From positions 124,001 to 188,000 of the forward strand of contig DASXYG010000095.1 in NCBI GenBank assembly GCA_036502625.1: a stretch of 64,000 nt of DNA, read 5' to 3'. Both the position numbers and the translations under genes were made by a program. Below, piece by piece: positions 24,380-32,441 of the stretch (within the stretch, counting starts at the first letter, position 1; every line of letters starts with the position of its first letter). Under the pieces are notes generated by a model. That model ran no database searches and had not been told where the DNA came from. It saw nothing but the letters and a program-made list of their open reading frames with translations. This stretch comes from DASXYG01 sp036502625. GTDB lineage: Bacteria > Actinomycetota > Actinomycetes > Streptosporangiales > Streptosporangiaceae.

Positions 24380-25204
24380 TCAGATCTGGCCGATGGGCTC
24401 GCGCTTCTCGGCCTGGAACCGGTTCTCGGTGCGACCGTATGCCCAGTAGCCGGACAGCGATAGCCGACCGCCGCCGAGGTCGCGGTTCTTCAGCGCGCCG
24501 CGGATCGCCTTCATGGACTCGCGCTCGCCGTGGGCGAAGACGCCGGCGCGCCCGGGGAGCCAGGGGCCGGCCTCCAGGGCCTCGGCGAGCAGCCCCGGCT
24601 TGGTGCCGGGGTGCGGACGGTCGAGCCAGGTGAGCCGGACGCCGTCCGGCGCGGCCTTCTCGATCGCGTCGTCGTGGTACTGCGCCTCCAGGTAGGCGAG
24701 GCCGCGCGCGTCGCGCGGGAGGGCCTCCAGGGCGGAGCCGATCGCCGGCAGCGCGGACTCGTCGCCGAGGAACAGGTGCCAGTCGTCGGCCGGGTCGGGC
24801 GCGTAGCCGCCGCCGGCGCCGGACAGCGCGATCGCGTCGCCGGGCTGGGCGGCGGCCGCCCAGGGCGCGGCGATCCCCTCGTCGCCGTGCACGACGAAGT
24901 CGATCGCGAGCTGCTGCCGATCGGCGTCGACCCGGCGCACGGTGTAGGTGCGCGTGACGGGCAGCCGTTCCGGCGGCAGCGTCTCGCGCAGCGCCGCGAG
25001 GTCGTACGGCGGCCGCAACCCGAGCCCCGGGTCGACGAAAATGATCTTGACGTACTTGTCGGTGAAGTCGTTGCCGCGGAATTCGGCGAAGCCGGGCCCG
25101 CCCGCGGTGACGCGCACCATGGCCGGGCTGATCCACTCGCTCTCCCGCACGGTGAGCACCGCTTGCGGACGCGGTGCCCGTGGCTTGCCGGTCGGTTCTG
25201 CCAT
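24380..25204 (-). CDS. Siderophore-interacting protein (ferric-siderophore reductase)
   Basis: 274 aa. FAD-binding domain with VRVTAGGPGFAEFRGNDF and RTYTVRRVD (RxYTxR, FAD contact), FVVHGDEGIAAPWAAAAQPGD (HGxxGPAxxW-type loop), then the NAD(P)H domain LFLGDESALPAIGSALEALP and a C-terminal GYWAYGRTENRFQAEKREPIG (Y/W-rich SIP tail). SIPs reduce Fe(III)-siderophores in the cytoplasm. An IdeR/DtxR-type box at 25259-25277 precedes the gene, so it should be repressed by iron. Confidence 0.93.
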   Translation of the reverse strand: MAEPTGKPRAPRPQAVLTVRESEWISPAMVRVTAGGPGFAEFRGNDFTDKYVKIIFVDPGLGLRPPYDLAALRETLPPERLPVTRTYTVRRVDADRQQLAIDFVVHGDEGIAAPWAAAAQPGDAIALSGAGGGYAPDPADDWHLFLGDESALPAIGSALEALPRDARGLAYLEAQYHDDAIEKAAPDGVRLTWLDRPHPGTKPGLLAEALEAGPWLPGRAGVFAHGERESMKAIRGALKNRDLGGGRLSLSGYWAYGRTENRFQAEKREPIGQI

Positions 25205-25258
25205 CGTGTTCCTCTCACGGCCGGTCCGTGACCGCCGCTCCCGTCGTCCATTATCAAC

Positions 25259-25277
25259 TTAGGCATACCTAACCTAG
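25259..25277 (-). promoter_or_regulatory. IdeR/DtxR-type iron box
   Basis: TTAGGCATACCTAACCTAG matches the established 19-bp iron box TTAGGTTAGGCTAACCTAA at about 13 positions, with both TTAGG and CTAACCTA blocks intact. It is 55 bp before the siderophore-interacting protein start, in an AT-richer patch typical of a promoter. Confidence 0.8.
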
Positions 25278-25333
25278 TCGACGGCGTCCAGTCGATTTCC
25301 GGACGGGGCGGCGGGGACGGGCCGGGCCGCCCG

Positions 25334-25642
25334 TCAGATCGGCGGCTTCTCGCCGAGGATGTCGACCGGCTCGATGACCGGCGCCTCGAACAGCGTGCCG
25401 ACGTTGCCCGCCAGCGCCTGCGCCACCTGGCCGGACAGGTGCTCCTGCCGGCCGGAGTCGTCGGGGAACGCGTCGTAGATGCCGAACGACGACGGGCCGA
25501 ACCGGAGGGCGAACCACCGGATCGTGTTCCGCTCCTCGCCGGCGAGGGTCAGCGCGTGCTGCAGGAAGTCCTCGACGTCCTTCTCCCGTCCGGGGAGTGC
25601 CTCGATACGGACGAGCAGCCCGGCGGTCACAGGTTCTGCCAT
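25334..25642 (-). CDS. Antibiotic biosynthesis monooxygenase (ABM)-domain protein
   Basis: 102 aa, one ferredoxin-like ABM domain: GLLVRIEALPGREKDVEDFLQ, ERNTIRWFALRFGPSSFGIYDAF, EHLSGQVAQALAGNVGTLF, then EPVDILGEKP. Members are small cofactor-free oxygenases or quinol-handling proteins. The translation start region (GAGGAACGCGATGGCAGAACC in two parts around the ATG) is nearly the same as that of the siderophore-interacting protein 440 bp away. It is upstream of the iron box, so it is probably transcribed separately. Confidence 0.82.
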   Translation of the reverse strand: MAEPVTAGLLVRIEALPGREKDVEDFLQHALTLAGEERNTIRWFALRFGPSSFGIYDAFPDDSGRQEHLSGQVAQALAGNVGTLFEAPVIEPVDILGEKPPI

Positions 25643-25726
25643 CGCGTTCCTCCAAGGGTTTCCGATGCGCGTGCCGGATGTTCCCGCCCCGCGCCCGGAT
25701 ACTCCCCCCGGCCGAACACACCGAGG

Positions 25727-26347
25727 TCACGGGGCGACGGCCGCCGCGCGCCGCTCGCCGCGCTGCCCGTACCACGCGGCCCAGCCGAGGCAGGCGGCGA
25801 TGGCCGCGCCGAGCAGGGCGTAGGAGGCGGGGACGGCGGCGTCGGGCGGCAGCAGGTAGATCAGCGGGATCCGGACGACCGACTCCAGCAGCATGACGGC
25901 GGCCCAGACCGCGGTCATCACGGTGTAGACGCGGCGGAAGGCCGGCGCCGTACGGTACAGCCGGTCCCAGCGCTCGCGTTCGTCGTCGTCCGCGGCGCCG
26001 AACCGCATGGCCATGCCGAACGCGGCCGGCCGCCCTGCGGCGAGGCTGACGAACAGGGCGACGGCGATCGCGAGCGTGGTCGCCGACTTCGCGGCCAGGA
26101 CGAGCCGGTCGTCGCCGGTGACGTACGACAGCCCGAGCCCGATCGCGAACACCAGGCAGGTGAGGCCGGCGATCACGTCGAGCCGCCGTTCGCGCGCCAG
26201 GGCCCAGCCGACGCGCAGCAGCGCCGTGCCCGCGGCGGCGATCAGCGCCACCGATTCGTCCGCGCCGGCCAGCCGGAGTCCGTAGTAGGCGACGACGGGG
26301 ATGCCGATGTCCCAGAGCCCGACCGACATCAGCAGGTGCGTCTTCAT
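25727..26347 (-). CDS. Multi-span membrane protein (VC0807/septation-A-like)
   Basis: 206 aa, ATG at 26347 preceded by AAGGGACA. Six predicted membrane spans with LLMSVGLWDIGIPVVAYYGLRLAG, AAAGTALLRVGWALARERRLD, GLTCLVFAIGLGLSYVTGDD, and VYTVMTAVWAAVMLLESVVRI. This pattern is common in actinobacterial VC0807-like membrane proteins. Function unknown. Divergent from the TetR gene at 26478, which likely controls it through sites at 26399-26463. Confidence 0.78.
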   Translation of the reverse strand: MKTHLLMSVGLWDIGIPVVAYYGLRLAGADESVALIAAAGTALLRVGWALARERRLDVIAGLTCLVFAIGLGLSYVTGDDRLVLAAKSATTLAIAVALFVSLAAGRPAAFGMAMRFGAADDDERERWDRLYRTAPAFRRVYTVMTAVWAAVMLLESVVRIPLIYLLPPDAAVPASYALLGAAIAACLGWAAWYGQRGERRAAAVAP

Positions 26348-26398
26348 GCCGAGGTGTCCCTTCGTGGTGGGGCGCGGCCGCTTGCGCGACCGCTTAAT

Positions 26399-26463
26399 GC
26401 GAAACTCTTCGCTTCTAGGCGTGGACGGTAGCCGTCTGGAATCCCTAATGCAAGAGGATTCGC
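26399..26463. promoter_or_regulatory. Pair of related TetR-type sites
   Basis: GCGAAACTCTTCGC (26399-26412) is a GCGAA-N4-TTCGC dyad. A second copy in the opposite orientation, GCAAGAGGATTCGC (26450-26463), reads GCGAATCCTCTTGC on the minus strand and agrees at most positions. They sit in front of the membrane protein and of the TetR gene respectively. Confidence 0.5.
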
Positions 26464-26477
26464 GATAGCATGCCGGC

Positions 26478-27059
26478 ATGGGTACGACAGACCCCGCCGC
26501 CAAGCGGCGGCCCGGCGGGCGGACGGCCCGCGTGCGCGCCGCGGTGCACCAGGCCGTTACGGAGCTGCTCGCCGAGCACCCGCCCGAGGACGTCACGATC
26601 GCGGCTGTCGCGCAGCGCTCCGGCGTGCACCAGGCGACGGTCTACCGGCGCTGGCGCACGATGCCCGCGCTGGTCGACGACGTGGTGGCCGGGGTGCTCG
26701 AACAGGGGTCGCCGGTGCCGGACACCGGTTCGCTGCGCGGCGACCTGACGGCGTTCGCGGTGAAGGCCGCGCACGACCTCGGCACCCCGATGGGCGCGGT
26801 GTACGTACGGGCCGTCGCGTACGGCGTCGCCGCGCCGGACGTGGACACCGAGCGGCCGGAGATACGCGGCCGCGGACGCGACCTCCAGGAGATGCTCGAC
26901 CGCGCGGCGCGGCGCGGCGAGCCAGCCCCCGAGCTGGAAGAACTCCTCGAGGTCGTGCTCGCGCCGATGTACTACCGGGTGCTGCTGACCACCGAGCCGC
27001 CGGACGAGGCGCTGGCGCTCCGCCTCGTCGAACGCCAGCTCGCCCTCTGCGCCCGGTGA
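26478..27059 (+). CDS. TetR-family transcriptional repressor
   Basis: 193 aa. Winged-type TetR N-terminus: RVRAAVHQAVTELLAEHPPED, VTIAAVAQRSGVHQATVYRRW (recognition helix) and a C-terminal TetR_C-like ligand domain (about 85-193) with PEIRGRGRDLQEMLDRAARRG and APMYYRVLLTTEPPDEALA. Divergent from the multi-span membrane protein; this pairing is typical of a repressor controlling a membrane export or resistance protein. Confidence 0.92.
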   Translation: MGTTDPAAKRRPGGRTARVRAAVHQAVTELLAEHPPEDVTIAAVAQRSGVHQATVYRRWRTMPALVDDVVAGVLEQGSPVPDTGSLRGDLTAFAVKAAHDLGTPMGAVYVRAVAYGVAAPDVDTERPEIRGRGRDLQEMLDRAARRGEPAPELEELLEVVLAPMYYRVLLTTEPPDEALALRLVERQLALCAR

Positions 27060-27182
27060 CGCCCACGGACCGTACCGACATGGGCGAGTTGGGTGTTCGG
27101 CGGATCTGCTGTGAGAATGCGTCTCGCTAAGGCGACCGCTGCTCGGGGTGAGCAGGCGCGGGTTCGCCGGGCGGGAGGAGCC

Positions 27183-27956
27183 ATGTCCGACGCAAGCGTG
27201 CCGCACTCGGCCCGCGTCTGGAACTACTGGCTGGGCGGCAAGGACAACTACGCCGTGGACCGCGAGGCCGGCGACCGCTACGCCGCGGTGTTCCCGGGGA
27301 TCATCGACGCGGCCCGCGCCAGCCGCGCCTGCCTGGGCCGCGTCATCGCCTACCTCGTCCAGGAGGCCGGCATCCGGCAGTTCCTCGACATCGGGACGGG
27401 GCTGCCCACGGCGGACAACACCCACCAGGTGGCGCAGCGCCACGACCCCGAGGCACGGATCGTGTACGTCGACAACGACCCGCTGGTGCTGGCGCACGCG
27501 CGGGCGCTGCTGACCAGCAGCCCGGAGGGCGAGACCGCGTACCTGCACGCCGACATGCACGACCCGGGCACCGTCCTCGCGAAGGCCGCCGAGACGCTGG
27601 ACTTCCAGCGGCCCATCGCGCTGCTGATGTTCGGCGTCCTCGGCCACGTCGCCGACCAGGCCGAGGCCCGCACACTGGTGCGCACCCTCGTGGCCGGGCT
27701 CCCGTCCGGCAGCTACCTGGCCGTGTTCGACGGCGCCAACACCGACCCCGCGCGCGCCGAGGCCGACCAGCGCTACAACGACACCACCGGCGGCGTCCCG
27801 TACACCACGCGCAGCCCCGAGCAGATCGCCGAGTTCTTCACCGGCCTCGACCTCGTCGAACCCGGCCTGGTGCCCCGCGCGAGCTGGCGCCCCGCGGTCG
27901 CCGGCACCCGCGCCACCGACACCGCCTCACTCGGCGGGGTGGCCCGCAAGCCGTGA
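27183..27956 (+). CDS. SAM-dependent methyltransferase (PF04672/DUF574 type)
   Basis: 257 aa, ATG after GGGAGGAGCC. Matches the actinobacterial S-adenosyl methyltransferase family: SARVWNYWLGGKDNYAVDREAGD at the start, FLDIGTGLPTADNTHQVAQ (SAM loop), RIVYVDNDPLVLAHARALL, LLMFGVLGHVADQ, and a tail with YTTRSPEQIAEFFTGLDLVEPGLV. These proteins exist in many copies per actinomycete genome; targets are unknown. Convergent with the catabolic operon, 36 bp from its last stop. Confidence 0.92.
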   Translation: MSDASVPHSARVWNYWLGGKDNYAVDREAGDRYAAVFPGIIDAARASRACLGRVIAYLVQEAGIRQFLDIGTGLPTADNTHQVAQRHDPEARIVYVDNDPLVLAHARALLTSSPEGETAYLHADMHDPGTVLAKAAETLDFQRPIALLMFGVLGHVADQAEARTLVRTLVAGLPSGSYLAVFDGANTDPARAEADQRYNDTTGGVPYTTRSPEQIAEFFTGLDLVEPGLVPRASWRPAVAGTRATDTASLGGVARKP

Positions 27957-27992
27957 CGTACGGGGGCGCCGCCCGCCGCGGACGACCGCCCG

Positions 27993-28820
27993 TCAGGCGC
28001 CGAGGAGGTCCGTCGGGAAGTCGGTGTTCTTGGAGAGGGTCCAGTTGGGCGTGCGCTTCTCCGTGAACGCGGCCACGCCCTCCTGGGCGTCGGCGTGCTG
28101 CCCGGCCCAGCGGAAGAGGCGGCGTTCCAGGTCGAGCGCGGCCTGCTGGTCGGTCTCCTGGAGGAAGCGGCGCGCGACGAGCTTGGTGATGGCGGCGGAG
28201 ACGGGGGCGACGTTGTCGGCGATGTCGTGCGCGGCGGCGACCGCGGCGGGGAGGACGTCCTCGGCGGGGAGCGAACGGGCGGCCAGGCCGGCGCGCTCGG
28301 CTTCCGCGCCGCTGAAGATGCGGCCGGTGAGCAGGAGGTCGAGGGCCCGGGAGTAGCCGATCAGGCGGGGCAGGCTCCACAGCAGGTCGGCGTCGGGGAT
28401 GACGCCGCGGCGGTTGAAGACGAACCCGAGCTTGGCGTTCTCGGCGGCGTAGATGATGTCGCAGCGCAGCGCCATGGTGATGCCGGCGCCGACGGCGGCG
28501 CCGTTGACGGCGGCGATGACCGGGGTGCGCAGCTTCTCGGCGCTGCGCTGCGGACCGGGGTACTTGGCCTTGGCGTCCTCCTGCGTCAGGGAGCCGTCGA
28601 ACGTACGGCCCTTGGGGAGCAGACCGGCCCCGGCGCAGAAGGCGCGGCCGGCGCCGGTGAGGACGATCGCGCGGACGGAGTCGTCGCCGTCGAAGGCGCC
28701 GAACGCGTCGTTCATCTCGGCGGACATCAGCCAGTCCCAGGTGTTCAGGGTGTCCGGCCGGTTGAGCGTGACGATGCCGACCGGGCCGTCGCGGTCGACG
28801 AGGATGGACTCGTACGTCAT
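27993..28820 (-). CDS. Enoyl-CoA hydratase/isomerase (crotonase) family
   Basis: 275 aa, last gene of the catabolic operon, 17 bp after the small acyl-CoA dehydrogenase. Crotonase fold: VGIVTLNRPDTLNTWDWLM, AIVLTGAGRAFCAGAGL (oxyanion hole), VIAAVNGAAVGAGITMALRCDIIYA, then KLGFVFNRRGVIPDADLLWSLPRLIG. The usual first glutamate (FGQPE-like) is replaced by VFN, and the active-site acid would be the Asp of GVIPDAD, as in crotonase subgroups with RRG-xPE/D. It probably hydrates the enoyl-CoA formed by the dehydrogenases. Confidence 0.92.
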   Translation of the reverse strand: MTYESILVDRDGPVGIVTLNRPDTLNTWDWLMSAEMNDAFGAFDGDDSVRAIVLTGAGRAFCAGAGLLPKGRTFDGSLTQEDAKAKYPGPQRSAEKLRTPVIAAVNGAAVGAGITMALRCDIIYAAENAKLGFVFNRRGVIPDADLLWSLPRLIGYSRALDLLLTGRIFSGAEAERAGLAARSLPAEDVLPAAVAAAHDIADNVAPVSAAITKLVARRFLQETDQQAALDLERRLFRWAGQHADAQEGVAAFTEKRTPNWTLSKNTDFPTDLLGA

Positions 28821-28837
28821 GGTTCCTCCAGGGGTGG

Positions 28838-29938
28838 TCACAGGCCGATGCGGTCGGCCAGGCGGCGGCGGTACGCGCCGGTGTCGCCGAACATGAGCTG
28901 CGCGGTCTTGGCGCGCTTGAAGTACAGGTGGGCGTCGTGTTCCCAGGTGAAGCCGATGCCGCCGTGGATCTGGACGTTGTCGGCGGCGGCGCGGAAGTAC
29001 GCCTCGCCGGCGGCCGCCTTGGCCAGCGTCGCGACGACCGGAAGCTCCGCGGGGTTCTCGGCGGCGGCCCATGCCGCGTAGCGCGCGGCGGCGCGGGCGC
29101 CCTCGATCTCGACGAGGATCTCCGCGCACTTGTGCTTGACCGCCTGGAACGAGCCGATCGGGCGGCCGAACTGCTCGCGGATCTTGGCGTAGGCGACGCT
29201 CATGTCCAGGCAGGCCTGGGCGCCGCCGACCATCTCCGCGGCCAGCAGCAGGTCGGCGTGGTCCAGCACGTTCGACAGCGCCCCGGCACCGCCGACCGGT
29301 ACGGCGGGCGTGTCGTGCAGCTCGACCGTGCCGAGCGCGCGGGTCTGGTCGAGCGTGGGCACCGGGGCGCGCCGTACGGACGGGTCGCCGGGGTCGACGG
29401 CGACGACGCGCCGCTCCGTGCCGGTGCCCGCGACGACGAGCAGCAGCGTGGCGCTCATCAGGTCGGGGACGACCGCGGCCGCGCCTGATACGCGGCATCC
29501 GCCCGGCCCGGTACGCGCCTCGATAGCGCGGCCCCAGGAGTCCCATCCGCCGCCGGGCGCCAGGCCCGCGAGCGTGGCGACGACGGTCCCGTCGGCAATG
29601 CCGGGCAGGTACCGGGCCCGCGTGTCCGCGTCGCCGCACGCGAGCAGGGCGGGCAGCGCGAGGCCGAGCGTCGCGAGCAGCGGCCCGGGGAGCAGCGCGC
29701 GCCCGGTCTCCTCGAAGACGTACGCGAGCTCCTGGTACCCCGCGCCCGCGCCGCCGTACTCCGCCGGCACCGCCAGGCCCTGGATGCCCAGCTCGGCCAG
29801 GCGCCGCCACAGGCCGGGATCCGCGGCGTACGGCGCGGCGGCGATCTCCCGTACGCGGGACACCGGCGCCTCGTCGTCGAGGAAGCGCCGTACGGTCGCG
29901 CGGAGCTGGTCCTGTTCGGTGGTGGTCGCCAGGCTCAT
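28838..29938 (-). CDS. Acyl-CoA dehydrogenase, short subunit type
   Basis: 366 aa. FAD acyl-CoA dehydrogenase with N-terminal helical domain (LRATVRRFLDDEAPVSRV, GIQGLAVPAEYGGAGAGYQEL, YVFEETGRALLPGPLLAT), central beta domain, and C-terminal VAYAKIREQFGRPIGSFQAV and DNVQIHGGIGFTWEHDAHLYFKRAK. It lacks the IYEGT motif that carries the base in MCAD-like enzymes. Short enzymes of this form are usually one half of alpha2-beta2 heterotetramers (FadE26/27-like); its ATG overlaps the stop of the long dehydrogenase (ATGA), so the two likely assemble. Confidence 0.93.
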   Translation of the reverse strand: MSLATTTEQDQLRATVRRFLDDEAPVSRVREIAAAPYAADPGLWRRLAELGIQGLAVPAEYGGAGAGYQELAYVFEETGRALLPGPLLATLGLALPALLACGDADTRARYLPGIADGTVVATLAGLAPGGGWDSWGRAIEARTGPGGCRVSGAAAVVPDLMSATLLLVVAGTGTERRVVAVDPGDPSVRRAPVPTLDQTRALGTVELHDTPAVPVGGAGALSNVLDHADLLLAAEMVGGAQACLDMSVAYAKIREQFGRPIGSFQAVKHKCAEILVEIEGARAAARYAAWAAAENPAELPVVATLAKAAAGEAYFRAAADNVQIHGGIGFTWEHDAHLYFKRAKTAQLMFGDTGAYRRRLADRIGL

Positions 29939-31158
29939 CGGGCCGCCCCCTGGACGCGCGGCTCCTTGGGCAGCCCGAGCACGCGCTCGCCGACGATGTT
30001 GCGCTGGACCTCGGCGGTGCCGCCCCAGATCGTGTGCGACCGGGTCACCAGGAACTCCTCCTGCCAGTAGCCGAGCTCGTAGCCGGGTCCGACGGTGAGG
30101 GCGTCGGGGCCCAGGACGTCCATCGCGATCTCGGCGAGCCGCCGTTCGTACTCCGACCAGCGGATCTTGGTGGTGGACCCGTTGCCGAGCCCCGTTCCGG
30201 TGCCGCCCGAGGCGAGGTCGGCGAGGAGCTGGAGGCCGGTGAACCGCAGGATCTCGACCTGGGTGTACGCCCAGGCGAGCTGCTCGCGTACGCGCGGGTC
30301 GCCGAGCAGGCCGCGCTCGCGCACCTCGTCGACCAGCCGCCGGAACTGCTCGGCGAACGCGAGGTGCTGGGTGGTGGCGCGGCCGCCGCGCTCGCTGCCC
30401 AGCGTCGTCATCGCGACCCGCCAGCCGTTGTCCAGCCCGCCGATCACGTGGTCGAGCGGCGCGCGTGCGTCGGTGAAGAAGGTCTCGGCGAAGTGCGCCT
30501 TGCCGGTCATCCGGGTGATGGGCCGGAACTCGATGCCGTTGGGGGCGTCGCCGTAGCGGATCGGGACGAGGACGTAGGAGATGCCGTGGTGCTTCGGCGC
30601 GTCCGGGTCGGTCCGGCACAGCGTGAAGATCATGTTGGCGCGGGCGTATCCGGACGTCCAGATCTTCTGGCCGTTGATGACCAGGTCGTCGCCGTCGACC
30701 ACGCCGGACGTGCGCAGCCCGGCCAGGTCCGAACCGGCGCCCGGCTCGGAGAAGCCCTGGCAGTAGACGTGCTCGCCGGAGATGATCGCCGGGAGGAACG
30801 CGCGCTTCTGCTCCTCCGTACCGTGGCCGATGATCGCCGGGCCGACCAGCGACTCCCCCATGCCGCGGGTGAGCCGCGGCACGCCGGCGCGCGCGAACTC
30901 CTCGTTCATGATCGCGACCTCGACGCCGGTGAGCCCGCGCCCGCCGTAGTCGCGCGGCCAGGCCACGCACATGTACCCGGCCCCGGTGAGCGCGTCCGAC
31001 CAGCGGGCCAGCGCGGCCTCCAGTCCGGGCTCCGGGTCGCGCGGCACCCGCACGCCGCGCAGATCGTCGGGGGCGTGCGCGGCGAGCCAGTCGCGCACCT
31101 CCGTACGGAACCCCTGGGCGGCCGGGCCGTAGTCGACCGGCGATGGCGGACTGCTCAC
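29935..31158 (-). CDS. Acyl-CoA dehydrogenase, long subunit type
   Basis: 407 aa, GTG 31158 overlapping the CoA-transferase stop (GTGA). EVRDWLAAHAPDDLRG, MCVAWPRDYGGRGLTGVEVAI, YCQGFSEPGAGSDLAGL, GQKIWTSGYARANMIFTLCRT and a C-terminal YWQEEFLVTRSHTIWGGTAE followed by VQRNIVGERVLGLPKEP. IWGGTAEVQ replaces the MCAD-type IYEGTSQIQ, so the usual catalytic Glu is missing here, as in subunits of heterotetrameric steroid-type enzymes. Strongly similar to the dehydrogenase at 38919. Confidence 0.94.
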   Translation of the reverse strand: MSSPPSPVDYGPAAQGFRTEVRDWLAAHAPDDLRGVRVPRDPEPGLEAALARWSDALTGAGYMCVAWPRDYGGRGLTGVEVAIMNEEFARAGVPRLTRGMGESLVGPAIIGHGTEEQKRAFLPAIISGEHVYCQGFSEPGAGSDLAGLRTSGVVDGDDLVINGQKIWTSGYARANMIFTLCRTDPDAPKHHGISYVLVPIRYGDAPNGIEFRPITRMTGKAHFAETFFTDARAPLDHVIGGLDNGWRVAMTTLGSERGGRATTQHLAFAEQFRRLVDEVRERGLLGDPRVREQLAWAYTQVEILRFTGLQLLADLASGGTGTGLGNGSTTKIRWSEYERRLAEIAMDVLGPDALTVGPGYELGYWQEEFLVTRSHTIWGGTAEVQRNIVGERVLGLPKEPRVQGAAR

Positions 31159-32441
31159 GTACGTCTCCGTTCGGTGTTCGTCTCGGTGTCGGCGGTGGGG
31201 CGGTCGGCGACGGCCCCGGTACGGCGGAGCCGGGCGATACGGCCCGGGTCGTAGCCGAGGAGGTCGCGCAGGACGGCGTCGTTGTGCTCCCCGAACAGCG
31301 GCGCCGCGCGGCGGTGGCCGCCGGGCGTACGGCTGAGCCGGAAGCCGAGCGTGCTGTACGCGCGGCGGCCGACGCGGGGATGGTCGAGCTCGGCCACCAT
31401 CCCGGCCGTCCACATGGCCGGGTCGGCGGCGATCCCGGCGCCGTCGAGGACGGGCGCGGCCGGCACCCCGGCCCGTTGCAGCAGGCCGGCGAGGTCGCGC
31501 TTGTCCTGTGGCCGGGTCCAGGCGCGGACGGCCTCGTCCAATCCCGTCCGGTGGTGGATGCGGGCCGCGGCCGTGGCGTACCGGGGGTCGGCGGCCAGGT
31601 CGGCGCGGCCCATCTGTCCGCACAGGACGCGCCATTGCCGGTCGTCGGTGACGGCGATGGCGATCCACTGGTCCGCGCCGCGGCAGGGGAACGCGTCGTG
31701 CGGCGCGGCGTACGCGACGTCGTTGCCGCCGGGCCGCCACGTACGGCCGGTGTCCACCTGTTCGAGGACGTGCTCGCCGATCCAGTGGGCGGCGGCCTCC
31801 ACCTGGGCCACCTCGGCGCGGCAGCCGCGGCCGGTGCGTTCGCGCAGCTCAAGCGCGGACACGACGGCGGCTACCGCGTTCAGTCCCCCGGTCGGGTCCA
31901 TGATCGCCGGGCCGGTGAGGACGGGTGTGCCGTCGCCGTAGCCCATCAGGCCCGTCATGCCCGCGGCCGGCTCCATGGTCTTGCCCATGCCCTGGTGGCC
32001 CGACAGCGGGCCGCCGGGCCCGAACGCCGGCATCTCGGCCACGATGACGCGCGGGTTGACCGCGCTCGCGGCGGCGTACCCGACGCCGAGGCGGTCCAGG
32101 ACGCCCGGGGTGAAGTTGGCCAGGATGACGTCCGCGGACCGGATCAGGTCGCGCATGACGTCCGCCGATCCGGGGGCCTTCAGGTCCAGCGCGAGCGACC
32201 GCTTGTCGAGGTTCTGGGAGTTGAACAGGACGTCGCGGTTCTGCGGGTCGTCGCCGGGATCGAGGTCGGGGTAGTAGAACGGCGCGCCTCCGCGTGCGGC
32301 GCCGCGCCAGGAGTCGGGGTGTCCCGGCGCCTCGATCTTGATCACGTCGGCGCCGAGGTACGCCAGGCAGCGGCCGGCGAACGGGCCCGCCCAGGCGGTG
32401 GTGAACTCCAGCACCCGCACCCCGTCCAGCGGCCCGTTCAC
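31155..32441 (-). CDS. CaiB/BaiF class III CoA-transferase, catalytic member
   Basis: 428 aa, GTG 32441 (VNGPLDGVRVLEFTTAWAGP). Family III CoA-transferase: GADVIKIEAPGHPDSWRG, NLDKRSLALDLKAP, ADVILANFTPGVLDRLGVGY, and the catalytic region IMDPTGGLNAVAAVVSAL followed by RERTGRGC. Asp182 aligns with the catalytic Asp169 of formyl-CoA transferase, exactly 15 residues before the conserved AL end. It moves CoA between carboxylates (substrate acid activation). GTGA overlaps with both neighbours. Confidence 0.93.
   Translation of the reverse strand: MNGPLDGVRVLEFTTAWAGPFAGRCLAYLGADVIKIEAPGHPDSWRGAARGGAPFYYPDLDPGDDPQNRDVLFNSQNLDKRSLALDLKAPGSADVMRDLIRSADVILANFTPGVLDRLGVGYAAASAVNPRVIVAEMPAFGPGGPLSGHQGMGKTMEPAAGMTGLMGYGDGTPVLTGPAIMDPTGGLNAVAAVVSALELRERTGRGCRAEVAQVEAAAHWIGEHVLEQVDTGRTWRPGGNDVAYAAPHDAFPCRGADQWIAIAVTDDRQWRVLCGQMGRADLAADPRYATAAARIHHRTGLDEAVRAWTRPQDKRDLAGLLQRAGVPAAPVLDGAGIAADPAMWTAGMVAELDHPRVGRRAYSTLGFRLSRTPGGHRRAAPLFGEHNDAVLRDLLGYDPGRIARLRRTGAVADRPTADTETNTERRRT

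Noticed and set aside
28838..31852. Minus-strand open frame of about 1000 residues through the dehydrogenase genes
   Set aside because: The first 600 residues are out of frame with the genuine CoA-transferase and long dehydrogenase; only the last 366 residues, from the ATG at 29938, are a real protein.
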